This document shows, piece after piece, positions 56,451 to 64,000 of a DNA stretch of 64,000 bases; position 1 is the first letter of the stretch; every line of letters starts with the position of its first letter. This DNA is from Sweltsa coloradensis (taxonomy: Eukaryota > Arthropoda > Insecta > Plecoptera > Chloroperlidae), in assembly GCA_024449915.1 (NCBI GenBank), contig JAMZAV010000808.1, positions 62,001-126,000 of the forward strand, read 5' to 3'. Position numbers and translations under genes: made by a program. A model generated the notes under the pieces. It ran no database searches, was not told where the DNA came from, and saw nothing but the letters and a program-made list of their open reading frames with translations.

Positions 56451-57020
56451 GGGAAGAACTATCAGGCGCTTCAACCGGTTAGGTCATATTATTGCCTGTG
56501 ATATTGTAAGTTAACAACATTAGATTGTTGTGTGATGATTTTCTGGTTTATTTGGTAAGGCGCGTCCTACGGCAGCATTGGATCTCGACTACGACGTGAG
56601 AAACTATAAGGCGCTTCACCCGGTTATAGGTCATATTGCACCGCCTGTGATAATGAAAGTTGATGAGATGAGTTAATGGTTGGTGTATTTGATGATTAAA
56701 TTGTGAACAAAATAAAATGGTGATAAAAGTAATAGTAAAATAAACGTTATGTATGTGAATGAAAATTTAAAAAATAAAGAAATGTGTATGATGTGAATTA
56801 AATTTTGTTAAATAGATTAGTATGGATGAGAAATTTAGAAAGTTTGTCGGCGGAAGTTCTTCATGTGAATGCGAGAGATCAAATTGAGTGCGCAAGGCAT
56901 CATATTTGGTACATTCTGCTAGCATATGCTAGCATGCTAGCATACCAGAGATCGGTCATATTGCGCCGCCTGATATATTGTAATCGATAAAATTAATGTA
57001 TTTGTTTGTTATATTTTATT
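56451..57020 (-). mobile_element. RepB copies (56451-56540, 56590-56950, 56951-57020)
   Basis: Three core occurrences; the middle copy extends to GTACATTCTGCTAGCATATGCTAGCATGCTAGCA, a small CTAGCATG expansion. Confidence 0.78.
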
Positions 57021-57024
57021 CTTA

Positions 57025-57410
57025 ATTGATTTGGATTAAGAACGTGTCAACCGTTAGGTCATAACTCATAATGCGCCACTCTAACCGGGGGTTAAAGATG
57101 GAAATTGCTATGCTGCAGAACCAGCCTATAGTGTACTGTAGGGGGAGGAAACGGGGGGTTCTCACTTCGTGATCGTGATCGTCTTTTGATCGTTCATGTT
57201 GTCATTGTCGTCTTCGTCGAGGAGGTCGTCAAGGGAATGGGGAAAGGTCCTAGACGACGACTGCCAGAACTCTCCTCTAATTTTGGTGAGAAGCCTAATA
57301 CTCTCCTACTTACTAGCTGATGTTTGCGAGATGGACTCTCTTTCCTCGCCTTTTACGATTAGCAGAGTAATGCTGTGGGCCATATTCCTCCCCCGGGCCC
57401 AAGACGGGGG
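57025..57410 (-). mobile_element. RepA copy, diverged
   Basis: TTTGGATTAAGAACGTGTC to CCCGGGCCCAAGACGGGG. Confidence 0.8.
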
Positions 57411-57989
57411 TAGCAACGACGACGCTAGAAGATGAATCTAGTAGGCCTACATTAACTTGAACTGCTGGAATGTACACGTTGAAACCATACAATATAGTTT
57501 ATTTCAGTTTTTCTTAACTTTTGTGTTGATTTGGTTTCGTGTTGAGTAGTGCGTGTACAACGTATTTCACCCGTTAACAGGTAGAAACTATAACTTTCAC
57601 TCAAAACTTAGTTTGTTGTTTTTTACTAAGTTGTAAGGGTTTTAGTAAATAACTTTGCCGTGTCAAAACGACAGCGTTCTCGCGAACTTGAAGCTAACTT
57701 CTGTTATTTGATACGTTTGACATGAGCTGACGATTCACGCCACGCCACTTTCAAACACTGTTCTCCGGTCAAAATACACTTTGATTCAGTGGTTGAGTGT
57801 AATTCACTATTATTATTAACTTAACTTCTTGTCAAAAATTGATTTACTAAATAAAATCAAAGTACATAATTGCACACAAAATAATTAAATGTAATCAAGC
57901 ATTGCTTGAAATAATAATTACAACCATGTGCAATGAAAAATCTTTAAGGACATCCTGCTATGTGTACTGGTAGCGGGGAGGTAGATATT
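57411..57989. other. Unassigned sequence
   Basis: No gene or repeat recognised. Confidence 0.4.
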
Positions 57990-58603
57990 TTTGTGGTTTA
58001 TTTTGAATTAGGGCGCGTCAACCGTTAGGTCATAATGCGCCACTCTAGCCTAGGGGATGTGGGGAGGAAGGGCCCATGCTGGTCAGAACCAGCCACGGGT
58101 AAGGGGAGGAAGGGGGGTTTCTCACGTCGCGGTCGTGATCGTCTTTGTCATCGTTCGTTGTGTCATTGTCATCGTCGCCGGGGGGTCGTCAAGGGAAGGG
58201 GGCAAGGTCCCCGACGACGATTGCCAGAGCTCGCCTCTAGTTTCGGGGAGAAGATACTCCGCTCTTACTAACTGATGTTTGCGAGGTGGCCTTTTTCTCT
58301 TGAATCGCCTTTTACGATTAGCAGAGCCATGCTCTGGGCCAATTCTACCCCGGGCCCAGACGGGGGACGGACGTCATCGTCTGTGTCATCGTTCATGGTG
58401 TCATTGTCATCGTCTACGGGGAGGTCTTCAAGGGAAGGGGGCAAGGTCCCCGACGATGATTGCCAGAGCTCGCCTCGAGCTGCTCGTAGTAATATACTCC
58501 CCTTCTTATAGCTGATGTTTGCGAGGTGGACTATTCTCTTGAATCGCCTTTAACGATAATCAGAGCCATGCTCTGGGCCTATTCTACCCCGGGCCCAGAC
58601 AAG
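57990..58603 (-). mobile_element. RepA copies (57990-58366 full, 58367-58603 5' part)
   Basis: The second begins within the GTC-rich run directly after the first one's GACGGGGG end. Confidence 0.85.
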
Positions 58604-59219
58604 GGATAGTAGACATGAATGTATGTATTAATTTACATCAGTATTTGTTTATAATTTTAACTTCAATAACAAAATAATGATTTGAGCTTTTATTAAAAGA
58701 GCATGCTCTGATTACGAGAGACACATCCCATTTCCCACGTGGTGGTTAAAACACTGGGAGGGACCCCCTGAACTCTGACCTTTAGAACAAGCTAGGTAGG
58801 GACCGACGCCATGCTATATTGATCCGTGCTGCGTGCCATGCCCCCACCCATACACTGTTTCCCACTACCTACCCTACCTTACTTACCTTATCACATTCTT
58901 CATAATAATAAATATGACGGAGAACGACCAATGTTATCATGATTTTACTTGTTATCACTAACTTTATCGTTGGGGTTCGGTTTTATGCAGTGAGGTTTAA
59001 AAAGACTGTGTATCTAATAGTCCTTGTACGTAGGTCCTGGATTGGAGGTTGTGAGTTCGGTTCTCACCACCAGCAATTTTTTCTCTTTCGCCTCCTGTCT
59101 TATCGGAACACGCCATACCTCATTCGGAAGATTGTCTTATTAGCTTTTAGCAATCATGAATTAGTTTTCAAAAAAATATTCCTAACTATAGACAAATGCT
59201 GCCATTGAGTTTTACTAAA
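58604..59219. other. Unassigned sequence
   Basis: An 89-codon + frame (58939-59208) without domain; nothing else. Confidence 0.4.
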
Positions 59220-59990
59220 ACTAAGTTTATTTAGTTTATGTCGATTAAGAGCGCGTCAACCGTTTAGGTCATAATGCATCGCAGGAAAATCCCAAGCAGG
59301 CCCGAACCATGCTGCCACGGCGAGAGGGTTGAGCAGCAGTGCGTGGATAGTTCCTCACTTCACCGGCCAGAGCTCACCTCCAGTTTCGGGGAGATTAATT
59401 CTCACCAACTTACTAGTTTTTGGTAAATTTGGATTAAGGACGCGTCAACCGTTAGGTCATAATGCACCACTCTAGTCTAGGGGATATGGGGAGGAGGAGC
59501 CCATGCTGGTCAGAACCATCCACGTGTAAGGGGAGGAAAGGAGGGTTCTCACGTCGCGGTCGTCATAGTCTTTGTCGTCGTTCGTTGTGTCATTGTCATC
59601 GTCGCCGGGGAGGTCGTCAAGGGATTTTTTTTTTTTGGTTTATTTGGATTAAGGACGCGTCAACCGTTAGGTCATAATGCACCACTCTAGCCTAAGGGGG
59701 GGGGGGGAGGGGCCCATGCTGGTCAGAACCTCCGGGGTAAGGGGGGGGTTACGTCGCGGTCGTCATAGTCTTTGTCGTCGTTCGTTGTGTCATTGTCATC
59801 GTCGCCGGGGAGGTCGTCAAGGGAAAGGGAAGGTTTTCCCGACGACGATTGACAGAGCTCGCCTCTAGATTCCGGGAGTAATATATACTGCCCTCTTTCT
59901 AGCTGATGTTTGCGAGATGGACATTTTCTCTTGAATTGCCTTTTATGATTGATGGGCCAAATTCTACCCCGGGCCCAGACGAGGGACTAG
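59220..59990 (-). mobile_element. RepA cluster with 74-bp direct duplication
   Basis: 59220-59415 (deleted copy), 59420-59624, insert 59625-59750, then 59751-59990. The 74 bp 59551-59624 are repeated exactly at 59751-59824. Confidence 0.83.
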
Positions 59991-60164
59991 ACTTTAGGTC
60001 TAATCTAAAACAAATAGCTTACGTTCGGAAGAAGCAAACACATCAGGCGACCATGTCGACTCACTCACCTGAAAAACAAGAAGATACATCGTTAGAACAA
60101 CATTAACATGACGCATACTTGATCACAAGTACATGTCCACCGCATGATAGCAGAACTGTGTATG

Positions 60165-60665
60165 TCCGCGTCAACCGTTTGGTCATAATACGCTATACTC
60201 TAGCCTAGGGGATATGGGGCGGAAAAACCCATGCTGGACAGAACCTGCCACGGGTAGGGGGAGGAAAGGGGGATTGTCACGTTGCTGTCGTCATCGTCTT
60301 TGTCATCGTTCGTTGTACGTGTCATTGTCATCGTCGTCGGGGAGGACGTCAATGAAAAAATGAGAGCTGTCCTTGACGACGAATGCCAGAGCTCGCCTCT
60401 AGTATGGGGGAGTTTTATACTCCCCTCTTTTTTTTGGCTTTTGGTTTATTTTGATTACGGAGGCGTAAACCGTTAGGTCATAATGCGCCACTCTAGCCTA
60501 AAGGATATGGGGAGGAAGAGACCGTGCAGGTCAGAACAGCCACGGGCAGGGGGAGGAAAGATAGCTAGCTGATGTTTGTAATAAGGACTTCCCTGATGTG
60601 CGAAACAATTCACGTGAGAAACAAGGGCGCTTCAACCGGGTAGGTCATATTTCCTTTTATGATTA
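60165..60665 (-). mobile_element. RepA copies (60165-60430, 60431-60570) and RepB fragment (60608-60665)
   Basis: Core and landmark blocks as elsewhere; ends missing. Confidence 0.72.
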
Positions 60666-60704
60666 TGGCGGGTATTTTTTCTATTTTTTTTATTTTGATT
60701 AAGT

Positions 60705-61083
60705 TGGTTTGTTTTGTTTATTTGGATTAAGGACGCGTCAACCGTTAGGTCATAATGCGCTACTCTAGCCTAGGGGATATGGGGAGGAGGGTCCCACGCT
60801 GGTCAGAACTAGCCACGGGTAACGGGAGGAAGGGGGGTTCTCACGTCGCGGTCATTATTGTCTTTGTCATCGTACGTGGTTTCATTGTTGTCATCGTCGT
60901 CGAGGGGTCGTCAAGGGAAGGGGGCAAGGTCCCCGACGACGATTGCCAGAACTCGCCTCTAGAATCGGGGAGTAAGATACTCCGCCCTTACTAGCTGATG
61001 TTTGCGAGGTGGACTTTTTCTCTTGAATCGCCTTTTACGATTAGCAGAGCCATGCTCTGAGCCAATTCTACCCCGGGCCCGGG
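60705..61083 (-). mobile_element. RepA copy, full length
   Basis: GTTTTGTTTATTTGG to CCCCGGGCCCGGGGG. Confidence 0.87.
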
Positions 61084-61237
61084 GGTTGACAGGTTGGGAA
61101 AGCATAAAGCCAGTCGTAAGATAATGTGGACAGATGGTTGTGACTATTAACACAATACCTGCCGGGTGGGGCCAGGCCCATGCATCTAGAATACTATCAT
61201 AAATATGACTATGACACTTTAAATCAGAGATCAAATC

Positions 61238-61653
61238 TTTTTTTTATATATTTAGATTAAGGACGCGTCAACCGGTCAATTTTTGGTTTATTTGGATTAA
61301 GGACGCGTCAACCGTTAGGTCATAATGCACCACTCTTATCTAGGGGGGGGGGATAAGAGGCCCATGCTGGTCAGAACCAGCCACGGGTAAGAGGAGGAAA
61401 TAGGGGTTCTCACGTCGCTGTCGTCATTGTCTTCGTCATTGTTCGTGATGTCATTGTCGTCATCGTCGTCGAGGGGTCGTCAAGGGAAGGGGGGAAAATA
61501 CGACGATTGCTAGATCTCACCTCTATTTTCGGGGAGTAAAATACTACTCTTCATACTAGCTGATGTTTGCAAAGTGGACTTTTTCTCTTGAATCGCCTTT
61601 TACGATAAACAGAGCCATGCTCTGGGCCAATACTACCCCGGGCCCAGACGGGT
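61238..61653 (-). mobile_element. RepA fragment (61238-61278) and full copy (61279-61653)
   Basis: The fragment ends at CAACCGGTCAA; the second starts TTTTTGGTTTATTTGG and ends GGGCCCAGACGGG. Confidence 0.83.
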
Positions 61654-62483
61654 GAAAAGTTTTGTCTTCCTAAGCCCCTTAGGCTTGGCTTATGTTCTCT
61701 ATGCTTTTCTAGCCTGTCAACCCTTCTCCAATTTACTTTTTTTTCCTACGGTACATAACTGTGATAATTTCCAATAAGTATAGGATAACATATAATTTAA
61801 AAGTGAAAACAATAGTAGAAAAATGGCAATTATATTAAAATTAAAATATTTTATGTTAATTAAATGTGGGTATACAGGGACATTTAATGCGATTCAAATG
61901 TAACATTAAAATAGTTATTCTATGTTTAATGAAACTTGCAATTATTATAAATACACTCATTTCTTATCTGTTTGTAGCATACTATCTCCAATGTCGCCTA
62001 GTCTTTTCCCAGCCTGTGTGGCATCTAATAAATGCAAAAAGCCTTGAAACTCTGTACGTAGTTCCAGGCATCATTATCATAACTTAGTCCTTAAAATCAA
62101 TGTTTAAAAGCCCCCTCCGGGCGTTTCCGTTGAAAATCTCGCCTCTCCAGTATTTAACAGGCACACCAGGCGTTTATTGGTTTCTGGAGCATACACGTAT
62201 TAAACTGCAATCGAGATGTAATTGCGTACCCCTCTGCGCAAGTCGTGGCTTACGTCTCGGCCATCTCGATGTAATAATATTATGTTATTGTACTGATGCT
62301 TTTCAATCAGGAGATAGTCCCACGAGAGCGCAACCGAACTGCTCGCAAACACGATTCCCACATTAATGACACGCACGGAATTAACTGGGGGGGAGTGGGG
62401 AAATGGGGGAGTAAGGTTTCGAGATAAATTTCCAATCCATCATGCACAATATTATTGAAAACTACCAAAGAAATTGTTTTGTG
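61654..62483. other. Unassigned sequence
   Basis: Two + frames (61866-62087 and 62100-62366) show no recognised domain, splice context or repeat. Confidence 0.45.
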
Positions 62484-62925
62484 TTTATTTGGATTAAGGA
62501 CGCGTCAACCGTTAGGTCATAATGCACAACTCTAACCTAGGGGGCGGGGGGAAGAGGTACCCATGCTGGTCAGAACCAGCCACGGGTAAGGGGAGGAAAG
62601 GGGGTTCTCACATCGCGGTCGTCATTGTCTTCGTCATCGTTCGTGGTGTCATTGTCGTCATCGTCGTCGAGAGGTCGTCAAGGGAAGGGGGAAAGGTCCC
62701 CGACGACGATTGCTAGAGCTCGCCTCTATTTTCGAGGAGTAAAATACTATCCTTTATACTAGCTGATGTTTGCGAGGTGGACTTTTTCTCTTGAATCGCC
62801 TTGTACGATTAGCAGAGCCATGCTCTGGACCTATTTTACCCCGGGCCCAGACGGGGGAAAGGGAAAGTTGCCCGCATGACGACCACAAGGGCTCGCCTCT
62901 AGATTCGGGGAGTAATTTATATTAT
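62484..62925 (-). mobile_element. RepA copy (62484-62855) and middle fragment (62856-62925)
   Basis: Full copy GTTTATTTGG to GGGCCCAGACGGGGG, then a GGGCTCGCCTCTAGATTCGGG piece. Confidence 0.83.
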
Positions 62926-62991
62926 ACTTGCTCCAACGAAAGGATGCAGATGCTTGGTAGTGGAGGTGGTAGAAAAAAAAATATATATATA

Positions 62992-63120
62992 GTCTACCCA
63001 TCTCAGTTATATAACTGATTTTCAGTGGGGGACTTAAAATCAAAGCGACCAAGCCAACCCTGTAGGCCCCGACGCAATCGACGAGTGAGCGATAACCAAC
63101 CAAAGATCAATATTTTTAAT
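62992..63120 (-). mobile_element. SINE-T copy, 3' part (interrupted)
   Basis: Starts at the CAGTTATATAACTG end and runs to AATAGG, then is cut by a RepA copy at 63121. It resumes at 63425. Confidence 0.82.
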
Positions 63121-63424
63121 AGGATTTTTGTTTATTTGGATTTAAGGACGCGTCAACCGTAAGGTCATAATGCACCACTCTAGCCTAAGGGGGGGGGGGG
63201 GGAGGGGCTCATGCTGGTCAGAACCAGCCACGGGAAGGGGAGGAAGGGGGGTTTCTCCACGTCGCGGTCGTCATCGTCTTTGTCATCGTTCGTTGTGTCA
63301 TTGTCATCGTCGCCGGGGGGTCGTCAAGGGAAGGGGGCAAGGTCCCCGACGACGATTGCCAGAGCTCGCCTCTAGGTTCGGGGAGTAATATACTCCCCGC
63401 TTACTATCAGATGTTTGCGAGAAA
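63121..63424 (-). mobile_element. RepA copy inserted in SINE-T
   Basis: TTTTTGTTTATTTGG to ATGTTTGCGAG; the terminal 80 bp (5' in the inferred sense) are missing, as expected for 5' truncation. Confidence 0.83.
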
Positions 63425-63545
63425 CTCCTAAGACAAGAACTGATGGACTTAAGTCCAAATCAGAAGTTAAAAAACTTAAACCTTAGCGGGAATCGAACCC
63501 TGGACCTTCTGCATTGGAAGCAGATACGCTAACCACAAGACCTCC
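63425..63545 (-). mobile_element. SINE-T copy, tRNA-like head (continuation)
   Basis: Resumes at AAACTCCTAAGAC and ends with the tRNA-like head (GGGAATCGAACCC is the B-box complement). About 140 bp of SINE present in the 2266 copy is missing between the two halves, so the RepA insertion came with a target deletion. Confidence 0.82.
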
Positions 63546-64000
63546 TTAACGACGACGACGTGAGAAACTAGGGTGCTTCAACCGGTTAGGTCATATAGCG
63601 CCGCCTGTGATATTGAAAGTTGATGAGATGAGTTAATGTTTTAATATGTATATAAGAAAATAAAATAATGGTGATGATAGTAATAGCAAAACAATAGTTA
63701 TTTATTGAAAAAACATGTGTTTTATGTGAATTAAATTTTATTAAAATGATTATTTTGGATTAGACATTAAGAAAGTTGTTTCCGTTATCATATGATAGAA
63801 GTTCTTCATATGATTGAGAGAGATCAAATTGCGTGCGCAAGGCATCATATATTTGGTACATTCTGCTAGCATATGATGTTCAATTGTACATCAATTGAAT
63901 AACAACTGGGAATAACCTTTTCTCTGGTTAAGAGATAACCGTGTGTTAGGCGTGTGTGCCCTATACGAAGTCTAGACAATACCACCTCTTCTCTACGTGA
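63546..64000 (-). mobile_element. RepB copy running to the window edge
   Basis: AACGACGACGACGTGAGAAACT, core, body and distal part through CCACCTCTTCTCTACGTGA; comparable to 38272-38810. Confidence 0.83.

Noticed and set aside
1..64000. CRISPR-like array from regularly recurring short motifs
   Set aside because: The recurrence is of a 384-bp dispersed retroposon with irregular spacing in a eukaryotic genome; no short direct repeats with unique equal-length spacers.

Overview
This window is repeat-dominated metazoan nuclear DNA, most likely from an arthropod and probably an insect. The only host gene fragment I recognise is one exon of a Shab/Kv2-type voltage-gated potassium channel on the minus strand (7967-8791). 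It carries the 5' leader end, the start codon and the whole cytoplasmic T1 tetramerisation domain, closing at a consensus GTAAGT donor. Its T1 sequence is, from memory, closest to insect Shab. No bacterial operon, rRNA gene, intact tRNA gene or CRISPR array is visible.

Nearly everything else is transposable elements and their debris. The dominant family, called RepA here, is a 384-bp interspersed repeat present in roughly 80-100 complete or partial copies from the first base to the last. Two copies have clean borders with 9- and 11-bp target-site duplications (5671-6054 and 27701-28085). Each copy starts on the + strand with a T-run and GTTTATTTGG and ends with CCCAGACGGGG, so the minus strand reads as a SINE-like retroposon with a 3' poly(A) tail. 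RepA carries a 13-14 bp hairpin (ATCGTCGTCGGGGA / TCCCCGACGACGAT) whose arms co-vary between copies. A second family, RepB (up to about 690 bp), shares a near-terminal core of about 30 bp with RepA (GGGCGC.TCAACCG followed by TTAGGTCATA.TGCGCC). Every RepA and RepB copy that I could orient points the same way.

Other elements: a 3.17-kb Ty3/gypsy-type LTR retrotransposon (16561-19727) with nearly identical LTRs, a tRNA-Ser-type primer binding site and 5-bp target duplication, but frameshifted gag and a pol that lacks most of the reverse transcriptase; a 1258-bp hAT-like non-autonomous DNA transposon (32531-33788) with 13-bp perfect terminal inverted repeats and an 8-bp target duplication, inserted in one RepA and carrying another; a tRNA-derived SINE (SINE-T; 2266-2660, 4985-5392, and an interrupted copy at 62992-63545); two other tRNA-like SINE heads; RepC (two copies); and RepD (three copies, with 161-185 bp internal tandem units).

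Layout: 1-7.9 kb repeats; 7.97-8.79 kb Shab exon; 9-16.5 kb RepA, RepB and RepD; 16.56-19.73 kb LTR element; 19.8-22.3 kb RepA; 22.35-26.2 kb a stretch that looks like poor-quality consensus; 26.7-38 kb RepA with the nested hAT element; 38.3-45.7 kb tandem duplications; 46-64 kb dense RepA, RepB and RepD. Because the Shab exon ends at a splice donor and no further Shab exon was found below it, the sequence from 7966 down to 1 is probably intronic. Sequence above 8793 is probably the intron or region leading to an upstream non-coding exon.
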